A stretch of DNA of 31,615 nucleotides. Origin: Bacillota bacterium. Its GTDB lineage: Bacteria; Bacillota; Clostridia; DSM-8532. Each line of letters begins with the position of its first letter. Within the stretch, counting starts at the first letter, position 1. Location of the stretch: positions 1 through 31,615 of the forward strand of contig JAEWSN010000070.1 of NCBI GenBank assembly GCA_023459915.1, in the 5' to 3' direction. Of this stretch, positions 14,888 through 22,858 are shown piece by piece. The translations under genes and the position numbers were made by a program. The notes under the pieces are model-generated. The model did no database searches. It worked only from the letters and a program-made list of their open reading frames with translations, and was not told the origin of the DNA.

Positions 14888-16315
14888 TCATGACTCATAG
14901 CGTGTCACCGTGAAGCGTTCCATTGTATAGTGTTCATCCGGATTGATGCCGGCTTTCCGGCACGCGATGGCCAACTGCTGCGCCACGGTGTCCACGCCTT
15001 CCAAATCCGGCAGCAGCAGGCCGCGCCGAAGTCCCTTTTCCACGATGACGCCATATTGTTTGGGATTGAGCATGTCTGGATCCGTGACCGGTTCGGGCGG
15101 ATTGAGCACGTCCACGTGGATGACCAGGTGGGGAAGCTCGTTCGCGGTCACCGGCTCGAAACGCGGATCCCCGGTGGCGGCGCTGATGGCGTTCTGGATG
15201 ATTTCCTCGGCCAGCGAATCGGTGGTGGGCGCGATGGTGCCGATGCAACCGCGCAAGTCTCCGAATTTGTGCAGCGAGACAAAGGTGCCGGCGCGTGTGT
15301 CCAGCAGCACCTGAGGGGCGTCCACTTCCTTCAGGGAGACGCGATATCCTTGCTTGATGAAAGCCTCGATGGTTTGGCGCGCGATACGGACATGCGGAGA
15401 AACGCCCGCTTCCGGCCCGGTTGGGGCAACCGCTTCGTCATGGGCGCTTTGGGACTCATCGGTGTTTCCAGTGGCGGGCGGCAGCGCGAAGGAAACCACG
15501 CCATAGCCAATGCCGAATGGCGCCTCATAGGAATGGACTTCAATGCTCGGGGTCAGACCCTCCAGCGCGCCGCAAAGTGTCAGGATGGAGCGGAATCCGC
15601 ATTCGGCGGCTTTTTCGCGCAGCCCGCGATCCATGGCGGCAATCCCCTTCAAATCACTTTTTCGGAACAGGTCCATCAACTGGTGGTCGAACCGTTCCCC
15701 TTCCGGGACAGCACCGTACGGGCTTTCCGGGTTGACCTTGTGGGACAGGTCGCCGCTGGCCAGCAGGAGGGTGCGCCGGCCAAGGGCTTCCGCTTCCTCC
15801 CGGATTACCCGGCCGACCGTGAACAGCTGCTGTGCGTCAATGCCGGCCGAGGCCAGCACGACGAGCTGGAAGGGGACACCGGATTGGGAGAGGAAATGCA
15901 GGGGAACCAGCGCGCCATGATCCAGATCCGGCTCGATGTTGAAGCGCTTCATGTCGGAGGCTCCCAATGGGCCTGCGTCAATGGCCAGGGCGGCAAGTCT
16001 GTCCAGAATGTGCTGCTGCAATGCGCCATCCCATGGCCAACTGTGCTCGTGCATGTCACCGAAGGCGCGCAACGCGCCCTTGAGCACACCTTTGTGCGCA
16101 CCCGGTTCGTAAAAAAAGACGAAGTCCTGAAAAACAGGCGCGTGGGGTGAGATCAGCACCACCGTTTCCGGTTGCCAGTCTGCGACGATCTCCGCCATGT
16201 GGTTCATGGCGTCCAATGTTGGCTGGGCATCGTGTTCACGGCCCTGACCAACGGCAGGGACGAGAATGGGTGGGTGCGGCAACAACAGGCCGCCGAGAAA
16301 ATACCGGTTTTTCAT
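14888..16315 (-). CDS. AmmeMemoRadiSam protein B-protein A fusion (Memo + AMMECR1)
   Basis: One 475-residue protein joins two system components. Residues 1-270 are Memo-like (protein B): GGLLLPHPPILVPAVG, VLISPHAPVFQD, ASGDLSHKVNPESPYG, GALEGL. This family resembles class III extradiol dioxygenases. After a linker (about 285-300), residues 305-475 are AMMECR1-like (protein A): GTFVSLHKFGDLRGCIGTI, with the hallmark LRGCIG, then NAISAATGDPRFEPV. ATG 16315 is selected because AAGGAGGTG lies 7 bases upstream; the longer reading from 16387 has no site. A degraded palindrome at 15549 falls in the GLEGLTP stretch of the Memo part. Promoters would lie in the 233-base divergent region shared with the stalk-domain gene. 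Confidence 0.92.
   Translation of the reverse strand: MKNRYFLGGLLLPHPPILVPAVGQGREHDAQPTLDAMNHMAEIVADWQPETVVLISPHAPVFQDFVFFYEPGAHKGVLKGALRAFGDMHEHSWPWDGALQQHILDRLAALAIDAGPLGASDMKRFNIEPDLDHGALVPLHFLSQSGVPFQLVVLASAGIDAQQLFTVGRVIREEAEALGRRTLLLASGDLSHKVNPESPYGAVPEGERFDHQLMDLFRKSDLKGIAAMDRGLREKAAECGFRSILTLCGALEGLTPSIEVHSYEAPFGIGYGVVSFALPPATGNTDESQSAHDEAVAPTGPEAGVSPHVRIARQTIEAFIKQGYRVSLKEVDAPQVLLDTRAGTFVSLHKFGDLRGCIGTIAPTTDSLAEEIIQNAISAATGDPRFEPVTANELPHLVIHVDVLNPPEPVTDPDMLNPKQYGVIVEKGLRRGLLLPDLEGVDTVAQQLAIACRKAGINPDEHYTMERFTVTRYES
15549..15561. repeat. Degraded palindrome GGGGTCAGACCCT
   Basis: 12 of 13 bases match the repeat. On the coding (minus) strand it reads GLTP in the Memo-like domain, not the GSDP phase. 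Confidence 0.65.
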
Positions 16316-16423
16316 GTCGGCACCTCCTTCCACGGCCATTGTATGCCAAGCGTTGCGGGAAAGAAAGGCCCCTGGTGTGTGAACCAATGCTCCCCCCGGC
16401 AGCCACCCCGCGTGACGGTTTTC

Positions 16424-16452
16424 TTGACGCGCCCTGCACCGAGGGATAAAAT
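16424..16452 (+). promoter_or_regulatory. Promoter for the stalk-domain protein gene
   Basis: TTGACG (16424-16429), a 17-base spacer, and TAAAAT (16447-16452), 96 bases before ATG 16549. This is a good sigma-A-type match. Confidence 0.75.
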
Positions 16453-16548
16453 TGGAACAATTGGAATGGCATCAAGGCATGCATGACCGGGATGGCCGGG
16501 ACAAACGCGACGGCCAAATCAACACATGTACCATGGGAGGATACACGG

Positions 16549-17367
16549 ATGAAGGGAAAATCTTTCTTGTTCGGATTCATCACGGCGCTGGTGCTGACCA
16601 TGTCGGTGGCGGTTTTTGCCGCAACCGGTGTCGCAAAGCAGCTTTCGGTGACTGTTGGCGGCATGACCATCGTGATAGACGGGGTGAAAATGGCCCCGCG
16701 AGATGTGAACAACCAATCCGTGGAACCCATCATTTACAATGGCACCACATACGTACCCATCCGTTTCATTTCCGAAGTGTTCAACAAGAGCGTCAAATAT
16801 GTGGGGGCCACGTCCACCATCTTCATCGGGGAACCGCAACGGCAGGAGGCCATTCTGCTCCGGGACATGACCCCGTATCTGAAGACACAGTTTGACGAGC
16901 CGAACTACGGTGCGTATGGCGGTTGGATCCCAACCCCATACGCCGCGGACAAACGCTTCACGGTCATCAACTGGTCCAAAACCGGCACCATGAATATCGC
17001 CGACAGGGGGTATGTCTCCCAGAGCACCATGCTTTCCGACGGCGTGACCGAGAACTCCGCCTCCTATCTGCTCGATGGCCAGTACAAGCGCCTGGAAGCG
17101 GATTTTGGCATTGACGACTGCAGCACATCCTCACCGGAAATTTCCGGACGCGTGGAGATTTATGGCGACGGCCAGCTGCTCAAGCGTTCCATGAAGTCAA
17201 AAGGTCAGGCCATTGAACACCTGTCTGTTGACCTGACAGGCGTCAAGGTCATGACCATCAAGGTCAAGGGTAATGTGACCGTCAATCAGGTGAATGGCGA
17301 AACCCTGTATACGGATCAGGCCGTATGCGATCTCATCAACATCACCATGTATCCGGTGGCTCCTTGA
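16549..17367 (+). CDS. Exported stalk-domain (copper amine oxidase N-like) protein
   Basis: A 272-residue secreted protein. ATG 16549 has GGGAGG 8 bases upstream and opens a signal peptide (MKGKSFLFGF, a hydrophobic run, then VFAAT). Residues about 30-105 resemble the 'copper amine oxidase N-terminal' or stalk domain (VTVGGMTIVIDGVKMAPRD, NGTTYVPIRFISEVFNKSV), a common wall-associated module in Clostridia and Paenibacillus that does not itself imply oxidase activity. The C-terminal 160 residues have a beta-rich pattern resembling carbohydrate-binding NPCBM-like modules (YLLDGQYKRLEADFGID, and VEIYGDGQLLKRS). Its stop overlaps the next start (TGATG). Confidence 0.82.
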   Translation: MKGKSFLFGFITALVLTMSVAVFAATGVAKQLSVTVGGMTIVIDGVKMAPRDVNNQSVEPIIYNGTTYVPIRFISEVFNKSVKYVGATSTIFIGEPQRQEAILLRDMTPYLKTQFDEPNYGAYGGWIPTPYAADKRFTVINWSKTGTMNIADRGYVSQSTMLSDGVTENSASYLLDGQYKRLEADFGIDDCSTSSPEISGRVEIYGDGQLLKRSMKSKGQAIEHLSVDLTGVKVMTIKVKGNVTVNQVNGETLYTDQAVCDLINITMYPVAP

Positions 17368-17870
17368 TGAACGCGTATTTCAAATGGATGCAGGGCCGGT
17401 ATGGCGCGAACGGGATCGACAGCTTCGGATGGTTTCTGTTGATCACAGGCATGATTCTTTCCGGGCTGCCGTTTGTCTGGGTGGCTTCTCCGTTGCTTGG
17501 GGGGTGGCAGTTGTATCGCCATCTGTCCAGAAACGCATCAGTCCGCTTTCGTGAGAACCAGGATTTCAAGCAACTGGCCGGCAAGGCAACCGGCTGGTTG
17601 TCCCCTTTGTTGCGTCCACTGAAGGTGGTCGCAGGCAAGGCTGCCATTGGTCTTGCCGGACTGGGGTTCAGGGGGTATGTGAAAGGTCGGAAGACGCTGA
17701 CGGACGGCAAGCGGTTGTTGTCGCAAAGTCGGAAGCGGCTAGCGGAGCGGAAAACCAGCTTGTTTGTGCGATGCCCCCAGTGCCGCAACCTGCTGCGCCT
17801 GCCGCGCGGCAAGGGAAGGCTGGAAGCAACTTGCCCCGTATGCCGCACGAAGTTCGAGCAGCGGACGTAA
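17367..17870 (+). CDS. Small membrane protein with C-terminal zinc ribbon
   Basis: A 167-residue protein. The N-terminus (FKWMQGRYGANGIDSFGWFLL) and one or two hydrophobic segments at about 18-50 are followed by LYRHLSRNASVRFRENQDF, a linker, and a C-terminal zinc ribbon. Its cysteines are CPQCRNLLRLPRGKGRLEA and then CPVCRTKFEQ. The pattern (RYGxDxL start, SRN-xxKRxxEN, LRxPRGKG between two CPxC pairs) is recurrent in Clostridia, function unknown. ATG 17367 is preferred over ATG 17325 because it overlaps the upstream stop as TGATG, implying coupling to the stalk-domain gene. Confidence 0.8.
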   Translation: MNAYFKWMQGRYGANGIDSFGWFLLITGMILSGLPFVWVASPLLGGWQLYRHLSRNASVRFRENQDFKQLAGKATGWLSPLLRPLKVVAGKAAIGLAGLGFRGYVKGRKTLTDGKRLLSQSRKRLAERKTSLFVRCPQCRNLLRLPRGKGRLEATCPVCRTKFEQRT

Positions 17871-17991
17871 TTGTGGACGAAGATGCCGCGGGTTGTCCTA
17901 TGTAAAGATGAATATCAGTAACTATCAACAGAGTCCACGCACATACATGTATCATTTTCATCGTCGGACGCCAATGAAAACGAGGGACATA

Positions 17992-19089
17992 ATGGGCAGA
18001 AAGCTTGACAGAATATCAATAAAGGGCTTCAAGTCAATACGAGAGCTACAGGATTTTGAACTTCTGCCTTTGAATATCATCATCGGTGGCAATGGTGCAG
18101 GAAAAAGCAACTTTATTGAACTGTTCAGGGTCATTTCAGCCATGATGAAACGTGATGGATTGAAGGAGTATATAGAAGGAACAGCAGATTCTTTCTTATT
18201 TGGAGGGCCCAAACAAACAAAAGAGATTTCGGTTCAGTTGGTTTTTGGTTCCAATGGATATGACTTCGAGCTTGCTCCAACGGCAGATGGTTTTTTTCTG
18301 ATCAACAATGAAAAAAGACATTATTTCCCTCATGATGCGACCCGCAATTTGGGTAGTGGCAATTTCAACCCCAAACTGTTAAGCGACAAGGACAACAGTG
18401 GTCTCGTTTCTGAAAAAGGCGCTTCTTATTTTACTTATGAGGCAATCACCAGTTGGACCATCTACCACTTTCACGACACGAGCAAGGAAGCTGGAATGCG
18501 CAGGTATTGTGATGATGCGCGCGGCGCCAATCTGTTCAGTGATGCATCAAACATTGCGGCGTTCCTGCACAACATGCAACAGGAGCATCCGGACAGCTAT
18601 CGAGAGATCATAAGTGCTGTACAGTTGGTGATGCCTTTTTTTGAGGACTTTGTCCTCATGCCGAACAGTAAAGGACAAGTTCGACTTGAGTGGAAGCAGA
18701 CGGGTCTCCGTGACTACACCATGCGGCCCACACATCTGTCAGATGGCTCCATTCGTTTCATTTGTCTGGTAACATCGCTGCTTCAGCCAGATCCGCCATC
18801 ATTGATGATTATTGACGAACCTGAAATCGGGCTGCATCCGGCAGCAATCGAAATACTAAGTGAAGTTATTCAAACTGCAGCATCGAGAACTCAAGTCATC
18901 ATCGCGACACAGTCCCCTCATTTGATTGACCATTTCAGCGTAGAGGATATTGTTGTCGCAAATCGAGAAAACGGAGCCACCACCTTGAGAAGATTGGAGC
19001 ATGATGCTTTTGCAGAATGGCTGAAATCGTACACTATCGGCGAGTTGTGGATGAAGAATGTGATTGTCGGAGGTCCCTCCTATGAATAA
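17992..19089 (+). CDS. AAA-family ATPase (RecF/SMC-like, AAA_21 type)
   Basis: A 365-residue ATPase of the ABC/SMC-like class linked to phage defence and mobile elements. It starts RISIKGFKSIRELQDFELLPLN and has Walker A GGNGAGKSNF, a signature-like LSDGSIRF, Walker B SLMIIDEPEIGLHP and a switch histidine in TQSPHLIDHF. ATG 17992 is chosen because GAGGG lies 5 bases upstream; longer readings run through an unrelated frame. The DNA is AT-richer than its neighbours and uses more A/T-ending codons, suggesting horizontal acquisition. The next gene begins inside its stop and is a truncated DUF4276-like partner. AAA ATPase plus DUF4276 pairs recur in bacterial genomes and are presumed defence-related; the exact system is not assigned. 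Confidence 0.85.
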   Translation: MGRKLDRISIKGFKSIRELQDFELLPLNIIIGGNGAGKSNFIELFRVISAMMKRDGLKEYIEGTADSFLFGGPKQTKEISVQLVFGSNGYDFELAPTADGFFLINNEKRHYFPHDATRNLGSGNFNPKLLSDKDNSGLVSEKGASYFTYEAITSWTIYHFHDTSKEAGMRRYCDDARGANLFSDASNIAAFLHNMQQEHPDSYREIISAVQLVMPFFEDFVLMPNSKGQVRLEWKQTGLRDYTMRPTHLSDGSIRFICLVTSLLQPDPPSLMIIDEPEIGLHPAAIEILSEVIQTAASRTQVIIATQSPHLIDHFSVEDIVVANRENGATTLRRLEHDAFAEWLKSYTIGELWMKNVIVGGPSYE

Positions 19090-19162
19090 GTTCATAGAAG
19101 TTGTGATCATCGTTGAAGGGCGAACTGAACAGTTGTTTGTTGAAAAGTTGTTGTCTCCATAA
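19082..19162 (+). pseudogene. DUF4276-like (TOPRIM-type) partner, truncated to 26 codons
   Basis: ATG 19082 overlaps the ATPase stop and has GGAGG 8 bases upstream. The peptide MNKFIEVVIIVEGRTEQLFV then EKLLSP matches the family's N-terminus (IVEGxTE, then LxPYL in intact relatives). TAA follows immediately after SP, and no continuation is visible in any frame over the next 230 bases. The putative nuclease or effector of the pair is therefore lost while the ATPase is intact. Confidence 0.7.
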
Positions 19163-19395
19163 GACAATAGCCGGTATCAATATCTTGAAACGGATCGGTA
19201 TCGATTGCATAAGAGCCAAATGTCCTGTTTTCGATCATTGGATAGCAACATTTGAGCACTTGGTAACATAAGATTCTTTTTATTGCATATCATGTTTTCA
19301 TATTCGAATCCTCTGATTGCAGGCCAGTACCCGATATGGGATGATGGGTCACGAAGTGGCATCGATGCCACAAATACATCTCCGGGAGTACCGGT
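19163..19395 (+). other. AT-rich region between the truncated effector and the exporter
   Basis: A 233-base stretch with no gene recognised. It may be the scar of the deletion that removed the DUF4276-like gene. GGGAG at 19384-19388 is the ribosome site of the next gene. No convincing promoter. Confidence 0.4.
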
Positions 19396-20406
19396 ATGGA
19401 AGCCATCACTGTTCGCAACCTGACCAAGTCGTTTGAGTACTACGAAAAGGAAGCCGGGCTCAAAAGCTCCATCCGCAACCTGTTCCGTCGGGAAAAGCTG
19501 GTGCGTGAGGCAGTCCGGTCCATTTCCTTTGCCATCGACGAGGGAGAGATGGTCGGTTTTCTGGGCCCGAATGGGGCAGGGAAGACCACCACGTTGAAGA
19601 TGCTTTCGGGCATCCTGTTTCCCACCTCCGGCGAAGCCACCGTGTTGGGGCATGTGCCGTGGGAGCGAAAAAAAGCGTTCAAGATGAACTTCTCCATTGT
19701 CATGGGCCAGAAGAGCCAACTGTGGTTCGACCTCCCCGCACTGGAGTCCTTCCGGCTCAACCAATGCATTTACGAGCTGGATGACACGACTTATCGGCGC
19801 ACGCTCGACGAGCTCACCGAACTGCTCGATGTCCGCGACATGCTCAAGGTGCAGGTTCGCCGGCTTTCGCTTGGGGAACGTATGAAGATGGAGCTCATCG
19901 CGTCGCTGCTCCACAAGCCGAAAATCATGTTTCTCGATGAACCGACAATTGGGCTGGACATCCTTTCCCAGCGCAAGATCCGGGAGTTCCTCAAATACTA
20001 CAATGAACAGACCAAAACAACGGTCATCCTCACCAGCCACTACATGAACGACATCGAGGCGCTGTGCCGGCGGATGGTGCTCATCAACCGTGGGAAAATC
20101 ATGTTCGACGGCGATTTGTACCGGGTCAACGACCTGTTCAGCGCAACCAAGATCCTTCGGCTGCAGCTCTCTGAAGAACTTCCGGAAGCGGCACTGGCGC
20201 AATTTGGGGTGGTGAAGGCATGTGAGGGCGTGGAAGCGACCCTGGAGATTCCGCGGGAACGCGTGAAGGCGGTGGCCAGCGAGATTTTAAACTCGCTCCC
20301 TGTCGTGGATTTCACCATGGAGGACATCCCGGTGGAGGAGGGCATCGCCCTGCTGTATACGCGCATGTCACCGGACGAAGCGGGCGTGGAGACGCAACAG
20401 TTGTAA
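19396..20406 (+). CDS. ABC-2 exporter ATP-binding protein
   Basis: A 336-residue ATPase that would power the two permeases encoded next. Motifs in order are Walker A (GPNGAGKTTT), Q-loop (MGQKSQLWFDLP), signature (LSLGERMKMEL), Walker B (IMFLDEPTIGLD) and H-loop (TSHYM). A 90-residue C-terminal extension is typical of NatA/DRA-type exporters. The insertion FEYYEKEAGLKSSIRNLFRR before Walker A is characteristic of the subgroup that pairs with PF06182 permeases. ATG 19396 is preceded by GGGAG at 7 bases. The substrate cannot be deduced. Confidence 0.93.
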   Translation: MEAITVRNLTKSFEYYEKEAGLKSSIRNLFRREKLVREAVRSISFAIDEGEMVGFLGPNGAGKTTTLKMLSGILFPTSGEATVLGHVPWERKKAFKMNFSIVMGQKSQLWFDLPALESFRLNQCIYELDDTTYRRTLDELTELLDVRDMLKVQVRRLSLGERMKMELIASLLHKPKIMFLDEPTIGLDILSQRKIREFLKYYNEQTKTTVILTSHYMNDIEALCRRMVLINRGKIMFDGDLYRVNDLFSATKILRLQLSEELPEAALAQFGVVKACEGVEATLEIPRERVKAVASEILNSLPVVDFTMEDIPVEEGIALLYTRMSPDEAGVETQQL

Positions 20407-20460
20407 CGGCTTGGCGGGGGTGCATGTCAACAACGGGCATGGACCATGGGAGAACCTTGT

Positions 20461-21264
20461 ATGATTGCAACCTACAAGCGGGCGTTTGCCATTGGCATGC
20501 AGAACGCATTGGAATACAGGATGGATTTTGCGCTGAACATGGTGGCGGCCGTGTTCCCGATTTTCATCCAGCTGTTCATGTGGTCGGCCATTTACGGGAA
20601 AACCGGTCAAGGGGCCATGTTCGGGTATACGTACCCGCAGATGATCGCGTACACGGTGCTGGCCGGCATCCTCAACCGGCTGCTTCGGACGGGTTTTGAG
20701 TACGAGATCTCCCAGGATATCAAGACGGGCGGGCTGAACAAGTACATCATCCGGCCCGTGTACCATTTTCCGTTTCAACTGGCCCTGTTCCTGGGATCAA
20801 AATCGGTACAGACCGGCCTGAGGTCCCTAATTGTGTTCGTGAGCACTTTTTTCGTGGCGCGTGCCACTGGGCTGCCCATCGGCGCGGCGCAGGTGGCCGG
20901 CTTTTTGCCCGCCTTCGCCCTGGCGTTCGTGCTCAATTTCCTGTTGTACTATCTCATGAGCGCCATCGCTTTCTGGCTGGCGGAGATTGGATTTTTCTTC
21001 GAGGCGGTCCGCATCGTGTTCATCGCACTCAGCGGCGGCATCTTTCCCATCGATGTCCTGGGCGAACGTGTTGCCGCTGCGTTGCGCTGGATGCCGTTCC
21101 AATACACCATCAACTTCCCGGTGGATGTGCTCAACGGACGCATCACGGGGGTGGGCCTCCTCCAAGGTATCGCGGTGCAGCTGATCTGGGTTGGCCTGCT
21201 GGCCGGCCTGTCCGCATGGGTCTGGAAGGTGGGCGCGAAGAAGTATGTGGCTGTGGGGGGATGA
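20461..21264 (+). CDS. ABC-2 family transporter permease (first)
   Basis: A 267-residue membrane protein with about six hydrophobic segments. The opening (YKRAFAIGMQNALEYRMDF) and the central SQDIKTGGLNKYIIRPVYHF match the ABC-2 permease family PF06182. ATG 20461 is used because GGGAG lies 8 bases before it; ATG 20446 is possible but overlaps that site. It lies 54 bases after the ATPase gene and 74 before the second permease, forming one operon. Confidence 0.9.
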   Translation: MIATYKRAFAIGMQNALEYRMDFALNMVAAVFPIFIQLFMWSAIYGKTGQGAMFGYTYPQMIAYTVLAGILNRLLRTGFEYEISQDIKTGGLNKYIIRPVYHFPFQLALFLGSKSVQTGLRSLIVFVSTFFVARATGLPIGAAQVAGFLPAFALAFVLNFLLYYLMSAIAFWLAEIGFFFEAVRIVFIALSGGIFPIDVLGERVAAALRWMPFQYTINFPVDVLNGRITGVGLLQGIAVQLIWVGLLAGLSAWVWKVGAKKYVAVGG

Positions 21265-21338
21265 GGCGCGCGGGGTTTGTGCCGCGTTCAGGCATTGTTA
21301 CAGCCGCGATGCCGGCTGCTGTCCCGGAGGAGTGAGTC

Positions 21339-22148
21339 ATGACCGAACTGTGGCGGGAGACCCGCAAGCATGTGAGAATCTTCGGCGCGTTCACGCGCAA
21401 CTATCTCGCCTCGCAGATGGAGTACCGGGCCAATTTTGTCACCGGTCTGTTCATGGAGGTTGGGTACCTGCTGGTGAAACTGATGTACATCGTGGTGGTG
21501 TTCCAGGCCGGGGTGGACATCAACGGGCTCACACCGGATGAAATCCTGTTGTTTGTGGGCACCTTTGTTTTCATGACCGGCATTTATGCCGGGCTTGTCA
21601 TGATGAACCTGTACGATTTGCGGGCGCTCATCCGGGACGGCTCCCTGGATTTCCTCATCGTCAAGCCGGTGTCGCTGCAGTTCATGATTACGCTTCGGCG
21701 CAGTGATCTGGGGCTGCTGCTCGTGGATGCGGGGGCGGGCATCGTCATGATTGTCATCGCACTGATTCGGATGGGTGGCGCGTTCGATCCGTGGCGCATT
21801 ATTGGGTTCACGGTGCTGATGGCAAGCTGCAGTGTGGTGGCCTATGCGGTGTTTGTGATTCCTGTGCTGGCCTCCTTCTGGTTTGTCGGCGCGAATGTCG
21901 CGTCGGCGGTGGATCCGTTCTGGGATTTCAACAACATGCCCATGGGCATCTACGGCAAGGCCATCCAGAACATCGGGGTGTATCTCATTCCCATATTCGT
22001 CATTTCCAACTTCCCGGCACTGTTTCTGCTCGACCGCATGACGCCGGTCATGATGGTCTGGGGCTTCGTGGTGCCATTTGTGATGCTGGCCCTGACCCGG
22101 GTGGTGTTTCAGCGGGCCGTGCGGCAGTACAACAGCGCGTCGAGCTGA
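21339..22148 (+). CDS. ABC-2 family transporter permease (second)
   Basis: A 269-residue permease of the same family with about six membrane segments. Typical elements are FTRNYLASQMEYRANFVTG and LYDLRALIRDGSLDFLIVKP. GGAGGAG lies about 8 bases before ATG 21339. Together with the preceding permease and ATPase it makes a heterodimeric exporter. Confidence 0.9.
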   Translation: MTELWRETRKHVRIFGAFTRNYLASQMEYRANFVTGLFMEVGYLLVKLMYIVVVFQAGVDINGLTPDEILLFVGTFVFMTGIYAGLVMMNLYDLRALIRDGSLDFLIVKPVSLQFMITLRRSDLGLLLVDAGAGIVMIVIALIRMGGAFDPWRIIGFTVLMASCSVVAYAVFVIPVLASFWFVGANVASAVDPFWDFNNMPMGIYGKAIQNIGVYLIPIFVISNFPALFLLDRMTPVMMVWGFVVPFVMLALTRVVFQRAVRQYNSASS

Positions 22149-22297
22149 AGGAGGCTGTCCTGGCATGCGTCCGACGCGTTACAGGTACCCTGCCGGAATG
22201 GCGCGCACCCCTTTGCCAATCCACATGACACCCGGATACAGGTTGATCACAGCTCCCCCGCCCACGTCGAGCGAAGCCGGAATCGGTGATTCAGTGT

Positions 22298-22374
22298 CAT
22301 GAAGGCACGATATCGTGCCTTCATGCTGCAGGAATTCAAGAATTCCTGCAGCACAACTCGCAGAAGCGAGTTGT
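22298..22374. repeat. Three consecutive perfect hairpins
   Basis: Hairpin A is a 28-base perfect palindrome (22298-22325). Hairpin B is a 14-bp stem around AA (22324-22353), overlapping A by two bases. Hairpin C is a 9-bp stem around AGAA (22353-22374). Nothing separates them. No T-run follows on either strand, so they are not ordinary terminators. On the minus strand a TATAAT (22406-22411) lies just upstream, so a structured RNA or a small mobile element is possible. Confidence 0.85.
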
Positions 22375-22600
22375 TACCCTAAAATCATGTATAGTGGTGG
22401 ATTATACGAACATAACCGCTGCTGGATCCATGGGAATTCTTGTTCCTATGAACTGTATTTGCCCAGTTTGCAGGCCATGGCCCGGCCAGCGCCGTGACAT
22501 CTCCGTCGTTGGCGCCTTCCACCGGAATGGGGCAGGGGAAGAGAATGCCTCCCCCAACGCCTGCGCCACGCGCAGATACACATCCTTACATGGAGGAGAC

Positions 22601-22647
22601 GTATAGGGTTGGGGTATCGGGTTGGTGTATAGGGTTGGTGTATCGGG
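22601..22647. repeat. 13-bp tandem repeat
   Basis: Units GTATAGGGTTGGG, GTATCGGGTTGGT and GTATAGGGTTGGT plus a partial fourth, alternating A/C at the fifth base, 47 bases before the hexokinase promoter. Confidence 0.85.
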
Positions 22648-22693
22648 ACGCGAACCCGCAAGCCGGTTGGGGATGGCATGAAATCGTTTACAA

Positions 22694-22702
22694 TGATATA
22701 CT
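22694..22702 (+). promoter_or_regulatory. Extended -10 promoter of the hexokinase gene
   Basis: TGATATACT is an extended -10 (TGnTATACT). The matching -35 (TGGCAT at 22674-22679, 17-base spacer) is weak. Two direct copies of TGGCGCACATCCATG (22719-22733, 22734-22748) follow in the leader. Confidence 0.55.
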
Positions 22703-22858
22703 GATCGCGAATATCAACTGGCGCACATCCATGTGGCGCACATCCATGTCAACGAAGCCACAGCGCTCAACCGGCGCACATGCATGGCAGTGTGTCCACC
22801 GGAATCCGGCGGGACCCGTGCAGCCAGTGTTCACAATGACCGCAAGGAGAGTATGGAG

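Larger units (their letters stand above)
22149..22693. other. Gene-poor region between exporter and hexokinase
   Basis: No intact gene is supported here. The stretch holds the triple hairpin, a 13-bp tandem repeat and two coding-looking minus-strand pieces. One ends in a stop at 22179-22181 and encodes GAVINLYPGVMWIGKGVRA; the other, around 22455-22555, encodes PCPIPVEGANDGDVTALAG. They may be remains of a decayed minus-strand gene interrupted by the hairpins. This is weakly supported. Confidence 0.4.

Noticed and set aside
14930..16150. A 406-codon plus-strand open frame over the AmmeMemoRadiSam fusion
   Set aside because: The minus strand encodes recognisable Memo and AMMECR1 motifs; the plus frame has none and no ribosome site.
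16549..17367. Copper amine oxidase enzyme
   Set aside because: Only the stalk-type N-terminal domain is present; the catalytic domain and its quinone-forming tyrosine motif are absent.
22324..22440. Cloning-vector contamination, because CTGCAGGAATTC and GGATCCATGGGAATTC look like polylinker sites
   Set aside because: The sites fall inside symmetric hairpins or isolated sequence, the surrounding DNA is not vector-like, and no other vector feature is visible.
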